Below are positions 1 to 24,225 of a DNA stretch of 64,000 nt, piece after piece. Origin of the DNA: Brachynemurus nebulosus. Its lineage: Eukaryota; Arthropoda; Insecta; Neuroptera; Myrmeleontidae. Location of the stretch: contig JAPWDM010000014.1 in NCBI GenBank assembly GCA_035578155.1, forward strand, positions 11,511,501 through 11,575,500. The letters run 5' to 3'. Made by a program: the position numbers and the translations under genes. Each line of letters starts with the position of its first letter. Positions within the stretch are counted from its first letter, which is position 1. The notes under the pieces were generated by a model. That model was not told the origin of the DNA and did no database searches. It saw nothing but the letters and a program-made list of their open reading frames with translations.

Positions 1-253
1 TAATCTAGCAAAATTGAAATTTTACCCTAATTTTGAGGGGTAATTTCACTTCTTAAATGGCGACTGTGTCAGATGAAAAAAATCGGGTCCGTTATTTTTG
101 CTTGTACTGCACGTATACGAAGTTTCATCAAAATTGCGAATTGACAGTTCAAAACCTTTCCTTGTGAGTGAGATTTCTCACCAATTGTAAAAATATCATT
201 TTTAGAAAATAGTATTTATAATTTCGGCAAACACACCAAAATTTTCCTCAAAT

Positions 254-255
<2 letters not shown>

Positions 256-342
<87 letters not shown>
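256..342. repeat. (TA)n microsatellite
   Basis: About 42 uninterrupted TA units, between CTCAAATCT and TTGTTATTCG. Confidence 0.95.
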
Positions 343-344
<2 letters not shown>

Positions 345-731
345 ATTCGCTTTGAGCTATACATACATACTAAATATGTATATCATAATGTAAGCAATTA
401 AAGAAACAAAACACCACCAGCCAATACGTACACATCGTACATATCGTACGTATAGAACACGCTCAACAACAAACTTTTAAGTTTAGTGTCGCTTGATTAC
501 ATACATATGTTTATGTACAGAATTGATGTATGCAATGTATGCAATGTCGGTCGGTAATGTCACAAGGTTGTGTGTTGACTGTTATCATTTTTATGGCTAC
601 CAGAAATGAAATTTCAATTCAGGAACTTTCAATTGATGAAATACGTGAATATTTAATAAAATAATAAAAAATGGTAGTAAAATGTGTAATCGGATTTGGT
701 GAAACATTTTAAAAAATATTTAACCAACTTT

Positions 732-736
<5 letters not shown>

Positions 737-814
<78 letters not shown>
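737..814. repeat. (TA)n microsatellite with palindromic flanks
   Basis: About 38 TA units. The flanks are mirror complements: AACTTTTATTTTATA on the left and TATAAAATAAAAGTTT on the right, so the whole block is one inverted repeat centred in the microsatellite. Confidence 0.9.
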
Positions 815-819
<5 letters not shown>

Positions 820-1754
820 AAAGTTTCATAACAACTGCGATAAATTTTCAAATCGGTTTGACATTTTTTCATACACTCGCAGAAGAGAGATAGATTCATG
901 GTACATAATTAAATGTACATAATTACCAACGTATTTTTTAGAATTTTACTTTATGGTATAGAAATGAATTACATCACAACAAAGTTGATAACTTTTGTTT
1001 CCATTCAATATAAAAATGTTAATTGATAAATATTATCTAAATTATACTAAGTGTTGAGAAGTTTTTATTTAATTGTATACGACGTTTTTTATAGATTGGA
1101 GGATAAAGAAAGAATTATAATTTTTTTTTAAATTCCCCGCCTAAAATTTATCATTTTTATCATAGTACACTTGTGAATTTGTCAATACAGAAAAATAACT
1201 AAATAACATTCTACAATATTTATGATTTTATTTCATTCGCAAGTGTTTAAAAAATAATTTTATTACAAGTTTATTACACTTTTTTCATGTGTATCATATA
1301 CATATGTTACTTGACATATTGTCATTTTAAGATTATTCACTGGGAAGGTTATCGATTAAAATTCGATTTTCGTGTGAACAGCTCAGACACATGTTGCATA
1401 CATTTATGTACAGACACTATCCAGACACAAAAAATTTGTTGAAGTGTGAACAGTAAAGAAATTTATGTCTGACATTTGTGTCGACATTTTGGTTTCTCGT
1501 GTATCCCGGGCCTTAGACAATATTTCTTGAACACTTTTAATTTCCATTTCCACAATTTTCACGTACTACACTAGTAATATTATTATAGAGAATCTCATTA
1601 AACAACTTTTAAAGCCACTCCAAGATTATTAAACGCCTTAAAACTTATTAAAATATTTAAATAAAATTTAATCTCAAAGAGTACATGTCCGCTCCTTGTT
1701 AGACACAAGTACCAACCAAGTGCACGTATACAACATATAGTCTATCTCTTACAT

Positions 1755-1841
1755 GTTACACTGGTTCCAGTAGTGTAGAGATAGATATGTTGTCTCTATT
1801 ACTCTATGGTAGTATCTCTATACTACTGAAACCAGTGTAAC
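1755..1841. repeat. Short hairpin (MITE-like) with 29-bp arms
   Basis: Arms GTTACACTGGTTCCAGTAGT... and its reverse complement, with two mismatches over 29 bp, enclose about 29 nt. The next 100 bp (1857-1960) resemble the CACCACTATG segment of the inverted repeats at 24880 and 25240. Confidence 0.75.
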
Positions 1842-3164
1842 GCCAAAGGACAGAAAGTACCCCACCACTATGTCATATATGTGCACGCGGAGTTGTGTGT
1901 GGTAGTGCAATGGATGGTTGTGTGTATGGGTGTCTTGCATGCAACATGCATGTGGCATGCCTCATGTACGTGAGGTACGTATACCACGTACACCGTGTAT
2001 AACAATATGACAACAATTGAAACAAACCCATTGATAGCTACTAAGTGAATGGCAACATAGTTCTGTAAAATGCACATACCTGCCCATAAGTGACTGCAGA
2101 AAAGAGATAGTTGTATTCCTTCTTATGTTCTATGGTTCAAACCAATAAGTATGTATGGTTTGTATGTATCAAATCAATAAGTATGTATGTACACACTACC
2201 ACACACTACCAACAACAACACAATTCTTTAAAAAAAATAATTAAGTATATACGTTTAATTTACGTATCAAAGCTATGGTTATGATTTTGTATGATAATGC
2301 ATGTAGGTACATACTTAAAAAAATTCTTAATTCTGAACACAGAACACTCTTATTATTATCACACAGAATATTTATACACTTACATAAGTATTGTTACATT
2401 CTCGCATTAATTTTTAATAAAAATATTTCAATTTAATTAAATTTCTTCAAAACGTTAATTTTAATATACAGTACAATGTGTCCCATTTTACTGTAATCCG
2501 AGTTATTCGTACATACGGTGTTTCCTCGCCTAGTTATAAAATGGTCGTGTTCCATTACGGACACACGACACTGTGTAACACAATGCATTTCTTTTTTTAC
2601 AATTTTATGCAAGACTAACCTTTTAATTGCATTTAAAAGCATTTAAAATGTTAGTATTGCAAGAAAATTTTTAAAAAAAGTAGTTTTTTTATGAAACATC
2701 GAATGCACTAGTCAATGTTGTTTGTGATATCTAAATGGAACACGATCAATATGTATTTTATAAAAGATATTTACCTCTGACCACGATCGTGCCTCTAAGT
2801 TGACATTAGCGACAGATCGTCGATAGAGCTAATATACAACAAAAAAACTAACGTAGAGCACAATATAATTGATGCCAAAAAAAAAAATTAGCTTTCTTTT
2901 ATGAAAACGCAAAATTGCTGTAGTCATTTTTTCTTTATGTATTCTTCACATATAATGGTGAAAGTGTTAATTTATGATTTTTGGCTGGTTTTTATTTTTT
3001 AAGTACAGTGAATATACACCCCTCTAGTATATGCATGTGCAACTCATTAATTATTTTTTTATATTTTATTATTATTATTACCGATTCCCCCTCTCTCAAA
3101 TTTTTATAACAGACCAAAGTTATAAGGCTTCTTCGAAGGCCTAAAAAGACGAGAAAGCGAACAC

Positions 3165-3169
<5 letters not shown>

Positions 3170-3244
<75 letters not shown>

Positions 3245-3253
3245 CTGGCCCAG

Positions 3254-3326
<73 letters not shown>
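3170..3326. repeat. Two (TA)n tracts separated by a transposon end sequence
   Basis: TA runs at about 3170-3240 and 3257-3326 surround ACTGGCCCAGTCTAATA. The second run ends with TATTAGACTGGGCC, so GGCCCAGTC/GACTGGGCC form a palindrome across the microsatellite. Confidence 0.9.
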
Positions 3327-3327
<1 letters not shown>

Positions 3328-3329
<2 letters not shown>

Positions 3330-4870
3330 CTGGGCCAAAAAAATTCGACTATTTTTTTTTCGAAAGTTACTCCGAAAATATTCGATAATAAATAATTATT
3401 ATTATTAAATATAATAAATAATAATAATAATTATTAAATAAATAAATAAATATTAGTTAGAGACCTTAAGGTAGTTACCTCGACATTCAACTTTTCGACA
3501 GAATAGTTTCAAATTTTAATAGTATAAAGAAGAATGCTATATCTGATTGTCCTTGTAATTTAGAAAAGATTGATCGTTTCCAAGTTAAGATAATTAGGGT
3601 TAAAGTTTGTATCTATTCATGTCTTAGATCTCAAAATTCTGACTACGTACCCTTATTTTGTATTTAACAATATAATGACTCGACAGAATTCAATAAAAAA
3701 CTAGGGAAAGAAAGATTAATAAGTTCTGAATGTAAAGAAAAAATTGAATTATTTGTTGATCGTTTTGAATTGAAGATATCATCAGAGAAATTATAGTATT
3801 TTTATAAGTACATCAATTTCAAGCAACTGAACCGAAGCAGTCTGACATCCCTGTATATTAAATAACTGGTTTATTCGTATTTACTTGTAAACAATATTGA
3901 AAATTCATAAATCGCGTTTTTTGACCTTTTACCGCTTACGTAGCGAAAACGGTGATAGATACATTAAAAAGTGTTAAGACCTTTTTTGTAGAGAATCGAA
4001 TTCTCTACAAAAAAGTCCGCGAGAGCATATATCTATCTTGTACAGGTGAAAAAATACAGGGTTCCAAACGCATATGCATACCACTTAATATGTTTGTTGG
4101 ATAAAATTACAAGGATGCCAGCGTATTTATGATAAAAAAACTTTGATAGTATAAGTGTGTATATACAGGCTGTTTGAAAGTATGCATCTACATGTTGGTA
4201 TGAAAACTAATACGTATGAACATCTATCCAATAATACAGACAATAATGACATAAAGTAATTTTGGTTCGCAATTTTTTCTACTAGCATGTCACAAGGTAA
4301 CCACCTTAATGTTAATATTAGGAAACTGAATGCTCTACAGAAATAGTCTCAGATAAATCCACTTCTTAAAAAGTTATTTATTAAGAAATTTATCTCCTAC
4401 TTTAACTTGAAATAACTTTTAAAGGAGTGGATTTATCAAAAAAATTTCTGAGATTATTTTTGTAGAGAATTCAATTTCCTTTAAAAATATGTATTGATCT
4501 GTGGTGAATATTGATTTGTTCATCAGGTAAAAAATTCCAAAATTTATAAGTAAAATCGCAAAAACAAATGAATGTTCAAGTCATGATCACTTGGAAACAG
4601 CTTGTCTGACACAAATTTGCAATCAGACCTTTTTTGTAGAGAATTTAATTTCCTTTAAGAATATGTATTGTCCAATTCCTTTGGATCAATAGTTTAAAAG
4701 TATTGAGTAAAAAATGCGTTTAAGGAAAAAAAACCGGAAATCGCGATGATAGACCCCTTAATGTTAATTTTAAGGGCTCTAACTTTCACAAGAATTTTTT
4801 CTTGTCATCCCGAACAATATTTTCGGAGTAACTTTCGAAAAAAAAATAGTCGAATTTTTTTGGCCCAGTC
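3328..4870. mobile_element. 1.54-kb TIR element bounded by TA microsatellites
   Basis: Inverted ends of about 55 bp start GACTGGGCCAAAAAAATTCG at 3328 and, reversed, at 4870. Both ends abut (TA)n tracts, consistent with insertion at TA. The interior holds the hairpin at 3978-4018 and related copies of a TTTTTGTAGAGAATT word at 4330, 4460 and 4628. No ORF for a transposase. Confidence 0.75.
3978..4018. repeat. Hairpin with ~20-bp arms
   Basis: GACCTTTTTTGTAGAGAATC is followed at once by its near-exact reverse complement ending in AAAAAAGTC. It lies inside the 3328-4870 element. Confidence 0.8.
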
Positions 4871-4873
4871 TGA

Positions 4874-5170
<297 letters not shown>

Positions 5171-5400
5171 AGTATATAAACATACATAATATTAGAGATT
5201 AAAAACGCCGTGAGCAGCGGAGCCCCATCACGGAAGTCGAATTTTTCCTTTCATCTTCGGTATTGAATGTCTACAAGCGAAATATAATTGAAAGTCCACA
5301 AGCGATTTGCAATTTTGATGGTTTCAAAACTGATGATGAGTGTCCGGTTGATCGGGGCTTTAAAAAAAGGTTTTAAGTTTTTAAGGGCTGAATCTCAGTA

Positions 5401-8400
5401 GGGGAGAGCGGGCCTATGCCGTACACTTAAGGGAGAGCTGTTATTGTTCATCTAATATCGAGTATAAAATTATAAGAAAATTACCAATATATAATTTGGA
5501 CAATTGGCTACTGATTTCACACAAAGAAATTTGAATTATTCCACTGTTTACATATTTAAATTAAATTACAAAAAAGTGTCTCTGTACGAAATAGCCCCGG
5601 GGGTCGGAACTATTCCGTACGGTAGGAGGGGCTATACCTTACAGTAAAAAAATCATCTTGTTAAGGAAGTAAATAAGAGTAATGCAATAAATTATTGTAG
5701 AAAACACATTTTATTATTTATTGTCGACTCAACTAAGAAACAACATAACGTAACTTGTATTATCGGTATATTTAGTTCAGCTTATAAAAGTATAAAAAGT
5801 GTTAGGTTAACTTTTATCAAAAAAAGTGATAAATTTTAGAGAACGAAAGTATTTTATTTAAAGTTTATACATTTAAACAAAAATCACAAGTAAAATTATT
5901 TGCAGACTCGGCAGACTTTATTGTATTTCCTGCATCAACTACAATTTATTAATGTTACCATATTAAAACATTTGGGGCTCAGTCGTACACTTCTGTACGG
6001 TTTAGCCCCATCCTGTACCTTGTGGGAGTTTCATAACCTAACCTCAAATTCCGTCGCCTAACTAGTCTTCACTAGTGATCAAGAGAGAGCTTAAGAAAAG
6101 TAATTTCTCATGATCTTATCGCTATTAGCTCATAAGTAAAGGTTCTCCACCCAACTCTTATTTGGGGCATCATGACGCTGGCCGGAAGTTTTTTTGTAGT
6201 CAAAATTTAATAACTTCAATCGATTGTAGGCCGTTTGTAGATGTTTGTAGTATATTTATTTTCGTTTGTAGCCCTTTAGTTTATTTGTAATTAACAATCA
6301 AAATTTTGTACTGAAGTTAGCCGGAAGCAATCGTGAATGTAATTTTTTTGGTAGCACTAGAAAGATTATCGTTGTAGTGTCTAAATATAACGATAAAATT
6401 TTAGTAGGGTCGCCTGATAAAGCATAATTAATTAAAAAGTTATTTAAAAATATTGCGCATGCGTACCATTTTAAATTTGCTCTATGTGAGTTCGTTATTT
6501 TAAATTTGACGCATATACTATTCAAAATTTAATAGATTGCGTTTATGATTATAGTAAAATTTAGTATAAAAATTTTTTATTTTTAATTAATTATCAAAGA
6601 TAATAATAATAAATTATTAATGAAAGAGAGATAATAATAATAAATAATTTTCAATTGTGTTAAACCTGCTATTGAGTTAACTACTCGAAAGGTGGCTCGT
6701 TACAAGAAAACTTCAATTTGGTTAAAAGTAACAAATCAAAGTTATTTTCATATTAAGTGAATTATTTTTTAAAGAATTGCTTCAGTAACTGATGAGTTTG
6801 TTTAATTTGCACATTTTCGAAAATCCTTGTGAGACTTTATTATTTAAAGCTGCTATTTTTTTAGAATTTTTATTCATACCAATTGCTGACACAAGTTTAA
6901 AAGAAACTAATCTGTTAAATTTTGAATAATACATGCGTCTATGTGAGTTCGTTATTTTAAATTTGACGCCTGTATTATTCAAAATTTAACAGACTGCGTT
7001 TATGATTACAATAAAATTTGATCTAAAAGTTTTTTTATTTTTAATTAATTATGAAAGATAATAATAATAAACTCTTAAAAAGGTAAACTTTTTACACCTA
7101 CACATTTTTAAACTCATGTAATTTTATCGCAAAGAAAACAGTGCAATGGATTTTATTTCGACAATGGTTTGTAGAATATTTTTAATTTGAGTTTTTCTTG
7201 GACAGCAATTAGTATTTATCTTTTATCGAGAATCTTATATGCTTTAAAACTGCAAAATTAAAAAATATTACAAAAAGTTAACCACATGTAACAGAATAAT
7301 TATGTCGTTTTATGAGGTTGTTATATTTTTGAAAATAAAAATAAAACAATGAATTTTAAAAAAGTAATTTTTTTATTTCAATAAAACATGTTTAATAGTA
7401 TATAATACATATTATTAAAATAATTTTTCTTAATACACTATCAAAAATACATCGTAGTTCCTTTTAAACTTGTGTCAGCAATTGGTATGAATGAAAAATT
7501 CTAAAAAAATAGCAGCTTTAAATAATAAAGTCTCACAAGGATTTTCGAAAATGTGCAAATTAAACAAACTCATCAGTTACTGAAGCAATTCTTTAAAAAA
7601 TAATTCACTTAATATGAAAATAACTTTGATTTGTTACTTTTAACCAAATTGAAGTTTTCTTGTATAACGAGCCACCTTTCGAGTAGTTAACTCAATAGCA
7701 GGTTTAACACAATTGAAAATTATTTATTATTATTATCTCTCTTTCATTAATAATTTATTATTATTATCTTTGATAATTAATTAAAAATAAAAAATTTTTA
7801 TACTAAATTTTACTATAATCATAAACGCAATCTGTTAAATTTTGAATAATACATGCGTCAAATTTAAAATAATGAACTCACATAGAGCAAATTTAAAATG
7901 GTACGCATGCGCAATATTTTTAAATAACTTTTTAATTAATTATGCTTTATCAGGCGACCCTACTAACATTTTACCATTATATTTAGACACTACAAACGAT
8001 AATCTTTCTATTGTTACCAAAAAAAATTACATTCACGATTGCTTCCGGCTAACTTCAGTACAAAATTTTGATTGTTAATTACAAATAAACTAAAGGGCTA
8101 CAAACGAAAATAAATATACTACAAACATCTACAAACGGCCTACAATCGATTGAAGTTATTAAATTTTGACTACAAAAAAACTTCCGGCCAGCGTCATGAT
8201 GCCCTTATTTGGCAGTGCCCCAAAATTATAAGAGAAATAATAAAAACAAGTTTTTTCACCGTCATATTGGCATTTATACGCACAGCGGAACGAACTCAAT
8301 CCTGTGATTTTCCGCGGTCAGGCGCTAGGTTGCGACAACGATTGGACTTGTCTAGCTTGAAATCTAGACACGAAAAATGAGTGTACGGTTTAGCATCGCT

Positions 8401-8424
8401 GTACGGTATAGCCCCGCTCTTCCC
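5401..8424. mobile_element. TIR element (TA duplication), split by a nested element
   Basis: Left end GGGGAGAGCGGGCCTATG at 5401 and right end, reversed, GGGAAGAGCGGGGCTATA at 8424; 22 of the first 25 positions match. TA lies directly outside both ends (5399-5400, 8425-8426). Further copies of the GTACGG(T)...AGCCCC word occur inside (5580-5640, 5985-6015, 8380-8415). Without the nested insert it is about 0.98 kb. Superfamily not certain; TA fits Tc1/mariner-like or ISL2EU-like elements. Confidence 0.8.
6165..8204. mobile_element. 2.04-kb foldback element nested in 5401-8424
   Basis: Ends GGGCATCATGACGCTGGCC at 6165 and its reverse complement at 8204, flanked by a perfect 7-bp duplication TTATTTG (6158-6164 and 8205-8211). 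Inverted arms of ~750 bp (6165-6915 with 7456-8204). The centre repeats part of the left arm directly (6481-6612 with 6940-7072). A 7-8 bp duplication suggests a hAT-like element. ORFs at 6298-6525 and 7842-8078 are mirror copies, not genes. Confidence 0.85.
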
Positions 8425-8874
8425 TAAATTTCAATTTTATACCGATAGCAGTTAGCAGGAAAAAGCCAACACAATTCGTACGAAAGCATTCCTACCCATG
8501 CTTATCCGCCAATTGCCTTTGTGTTTTATTTTTAAGTATTAAAAAAAAAGGACCTTAAATAGTAGACTAGAAGGCCTTTATGAAGGTATTTTTTCTTTCC
8601 AAAAAAATCCAAAATTTCTATTTTATAAATAATAAAAATTCAAAATTCCTAATTTATAAATAAACAGTGACTTTAATAACATTTTCAAATTACTTAATAT
8701 GTATGTATTTGATTTGTTAAAAAATTGTATTCACTTTTTTTTAAATTTTTTAAAATTACTATTCGCCTACTTGTATTTAGAATAAAAGTAATGCATTTAA
8801 AACACATTTAACAATAGCATTCAATTCCGATGTAAAAATGGAAGAAGTGGGGGGAAAAGTAATGTGGACTCCCT

Positions 8875-9700
8875 AAAAGGTACTAGCTGGATACTAACTG
8901 AATACACGTACAAAATTTCAGCCCTCGAGGTTTCCTTAGAGAGTCTCTAGATGTGTTAGAAAACAAGCAAAAAAATTAAGGAAATATTGGCGTAAAAATC
9001 GTGGGGGTAAGGTTTAAAAGTTGAAACCCCCAGAAAACAGTGTCTGGCTATTAGCTTAACCTGTATACAAAATTTCAGCCCTCTAGGTTTATTTGGGGAG
9101 ATTTTGACCCGAACGAAACTGTTAAAAAACAAGAAAAATCATGTTCTTTTGGGTATAAAAATGGTGGGGGTAGGGGTTAAAAGTCGAGACCCCCAAAAGG
9201 CACCCCCTTGATACTAACTCAATCCGAATACAAAATTTCGGCCCTTTAGGTTTATTTGGGTGACCTGTGCGAGTGGTACAAACTTCGAAAACGTCGAAAA
9301 TGCATGAAATTGTAGCTTAAAAATGAGGGGGGTGGGGGTAAAATATTAAAACCTCCAAAAAGCACAACCTAGGTACGAACTTTATCAACACACCAAATTT
9401 CAACCCTCTACGTTAATTCTGGGGGGCTGGGGGCCTGTTAGATCCAGCGAAAATCGTTTTTCCCCCCCTCTACTCCCGCCAAATCATCCTAGGAAGCTGA
9501 ATTTTGGATATGTTGTAGATAATTGACCGAAACATTATTTAAAACCGGTTTGGAAAAGTTTTATTGCTTTTCCGCCCCCCACCACCCCCTTAAAAGTCGG
9601 GTCAGAAAAAAAATTTGCCCAAAATTTGACCCCACTTTGATAGTATGAGGTGCCTCGAAAATGAGCCCCATTTACCAAATTTCATCTCTTAACTTCCATA
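8875..9700. repeat. Degenerate ~160-bp tandem repeat with G-run/C-run pairs
   Basis: The phrase CAAAATTTC(A/G)GCCCT recurs at 8911, 9068, 9231 and, worn, at 9393 and 9675; the first four are 157-163 bp apart. Between them, units carry an AAAAAT-plus-G-run (GTGGGGGTAGGGG type) and a matching ACCCCC block (8998-9035, 9160-9195, 9320-9355). No coding capacity. Confidence 0.75.
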
Positions 9701-9731
9701 GGGGGGCCCTACACAAATTAAAAGGTGGCGG

Positions 9732-9735
<4 letters not shown>

Positions 9736-9813
<78 letters not shown>
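9736..9813. repeat. (TA)n microsatellite
   Basis: About 39 TA units immediately after the 160-bp repeat array. It precedes CAGACATTTTTT and GGGTCCGAAAACGG, phrases that recur in dispersed insect repeats. Confidence 0.9.
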
Positions 9814-9817
<4 letters not shown>

Positions 9818-10289
9818 CATTTTTTTTCTACATATTCGTGTTCTACGGGTCCGAAAACGGATAGCGCCCCTACTCTCGCCTCTCGCAGCTCTTATCGTAT
9901 AGACTGTATAAGTCTAATTTTTCGGAGAAAATTCGACTAATAAATGTATGTATCAGAGAAATTTGAAAAATTAATTTTTTTTTAATTTTATCAAAAATCC
10001 CCATTATTATTGTCGGACAACTCGTCCAATACGCATTACACATGTAAAAAAATAGTAAAAAGTGAAAATAGCATCTGTGGTAATAAATATAAGGGTTGCA
10101 GGAAACCCCCATCTTTGATGCGTCCGACTGCGCATGTGCCTCTTGAAAATTGTCGGACAAGGTTACCACATTATTTTAAAAATTTTTTATGATGTATCCT
10201 GTAAAAATTAGCTGTGTGGTAATAAATTTTATAGTGGAGCATTTGTCTCTCAGGCTATCAAAAAGTCGTCAATCTTGCGGACACTTAGT

Positions 10290-10532
10290 AAACATATATA
10301 TAAATATGTCCGCACGATAACTCAAGAACGAAAGATCTTATTTTTAAGAAATCTTGTGAAAACGTTTACGGTGTTTTGGACATTTTTCGTCAAAAAAATT
10401 TGGCGGAATGAGGCGGAAAAATCACATAAAGGTTTTTTTTATTTACAATTACTCTGTATCAACTAGTTTCCGAGAAAAACGTACTTTTGTAAATGGAAAT
10501 TCGCTATGTTATGCAGGATGCTGCGACAGGGG
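10290..10532 (-). repeat. Dispersed repeat family R1, partial copy
   Basis: Ends at 10532 with CTGCGACAGGGG followed by TA. Shares GCGGAATGAGGCGG, CTAGTTTCCGAGAAAAACG and GGAAATTCGCTATGTTATGC with the copies at 24227, 50289, 58588 and 59240. It lies just downstream of the FAS polyadenylation signal. Confidence 0.75.
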
Positions 10533-10612
10533 TATTTTTATTTTTAGCGAATCTCTTAAAGGAAAATTTTGAAGGAAAATATTAAAATAAAAGTCAAATC
10601 ATTTGAATAAAT

Positions 10613-10618
10613 TTTATT
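10613..10618 (-). terminator. FAS polyadenylation signal AATAAA
   Basis: AATAAA on the minus strand about 100 nt downstream of the FAS stop codon, in the sequence GATAAAATAAAATTT. It is the nearest canonical signal; a dispersed repeat copy begins just beyond it (at or below 10532). Confidence 0.6.
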
Positions 10619-10716
10619 TTATCTGTTTAATAAAATTGCAAACAAAATTTCTAGCAACTGAGCAATCAAAATTTACGATTATTTAATCACTTACATCGAA
10701 AAAAAATTATCTAACA

Positions 10717-22633
<11,917 letters not shown>

Positions 22634-22640
22634 TGTTCTG
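22634..22640 (-). promoter_or_regulatory. 3' splice site just upstream of the FAS start codon
   Basis: The minus strand reads TTTCGATTTCAG/AACA directly before ATG. This indicates that the coding exon begins with four bases of 5' UTR at 22637 and that the transcription start and first exon lie further upstream (higher coordinates). I could not identify that exon. Confidence 0.65.
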
Positions 22641-24225
22641 AAATCGAAAAATATTAAATTTCAGCGCTGTAATTTTATTTTAAATAAATATGTTTTAAAT
22701 AAACTTACTTATTAATTTTTATTTAAATGGTTCCATAAAAATGTTTATTGAAATTTGAAAAACTCCAAAGGAGTCGAAGTAGTTTTGGAATGTATACGTC
22801 TTCCACGGCACATCACACGACACTGGAACTGTTTTGATAATTTTAGGATACTTTTTAACTGTTCGGTTTTCCCACATTTTGACCTTAAACAATGACATTC
22901 GAAAAGAAACAATATTTTCTTATTAGCATCAACGTAAGTAATCGTTTTTTGACCTTTATAACATTTATTTTTAATTTTTTTTTTTCACTTTGCATTTTAT
23001 ATTCATATGAGGAATTAAAATTTTAAAAAATAGGACTGCTTGTTTAGGGCAAGTTAATTGTGTGAAAATATGGCACCTTTTTATACCTCTTTTTAAGTAA
23101 TTGTTTATATAGTATTAGAAATTTTGAATTTTACGTAATTTTTGCATACACATTGTCTTTATTTTATGGATAGTTATGTATAAATTTTTTTTTAAGGAAA
23201 TCTAATAATTGACTATATAAACCAGTGGTTAAGAGTTTCTAATATTTCATACAGGTAAAACAGCGGATTAAAATTTATATAGGAAATCCCTGGAATTCTT
23301 TATTTATCGTAATCGATCATCAAGAACGAGTTTTTGGAAATCTATGTCCTAAGTCTAAAGGGTTAAAATGGGGGATAAAAATTTATATAGAAAACAGCTG
23401 AGTCTAGAAACGTGACATGACATGTTTAGAGAGAAAAGTAGGATAAATCTAATATTTATGAAATATAAAAAAAAAAAAAAATTAATCAAATATTAAAATT
23501 CAAAAGCTCAAAGCTTGATTAAAGAATATAAATTATGGGCAGCAAGCAGCATAAAGGGATTCTCGCTGTTATTTTTGTGATTCGAAAGATATATTCAACA
23601 AAATTATAAAATCTTTCAAGAGTGTAAAGGCACTAAAGGCTTGTATACGTTTACGAGTATTTGCTACTTTTTAAGTGAATTTCCTTTCCCCACTACGTTC
23701 GTGCGCTCAACTTCGCTTTCGTGGGCAATCGACAATTTCCCGCACTTATTGCACAATATACTATTTTTATGTCTGGAAACTATTCTTTGATTCAGTACTG
23801 TTATTACCGGCGTTCTCCTAGCTTTTATTTCTGTTATAGTGACAACAGAATGGGCGGAAGTATTTTAACAAATTGGAGCGAAAGGAAAGGTTAGGGATTT
23901 TCACCAGAGGCAGACATTAAACGTTGTTTTTAGCCATTTTTCGCAATAACTAATTTGTTTATACCGACAATAATTTATATTTAAACTGGTCTCATTCTGT
24001 CGATATTAAATATTTCTACCACTTTTGTATGAAACTTTTTTTGTGTGAAGTCTAGTTTTCTTTATAAACATAAAAAACTATTTTTGGCAATTCCTATAGC
24101 GATTCAATTGTTTTAAAAAATTTTTCCATATTTTCCCTTCCAGGTGCTGTTTTTGACAAAAAACAGGATTTTTTTAAATAGTAAATACGGTAAATACCAA
24201 GCCCTAAGCGTATGTGTAAAATACC
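22641..24225. other. FAS upstream region
   Basis: Should contain the FAS first exon and promoter, but neither TATA/initiator nor the exon can be called safely. Two related phrases, TTAAAATTTATATAGGAAA and AAAAATTTATATAGAAAAC, occur at 23268 and 23378. No ORF of note. Confidence 0.5.

Larger units (their letters stand above)
1..3165. other. Gene-free AT-rich DNA
   Basis: Apart from two TA microsatellites and the 1755-1841 hairpin I see no gene. The small ORFs at 1868-2077 and 2433-2642 lack coding character. The stretch at 1370-1510 (repeated TGTGAACAG/CAGACAC words ending in CCCGGGCCTTAG) looks like the edge of a worn transposon. Confidence 0.6.

Noticed and set aside
6298..8078. Related small ORFs on opposite strands (6298-6525, 6782-6982, 7842-8078)
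   Set aside because: Explained by the inverted arms and internal duplication of the nested element; no transposase signature.
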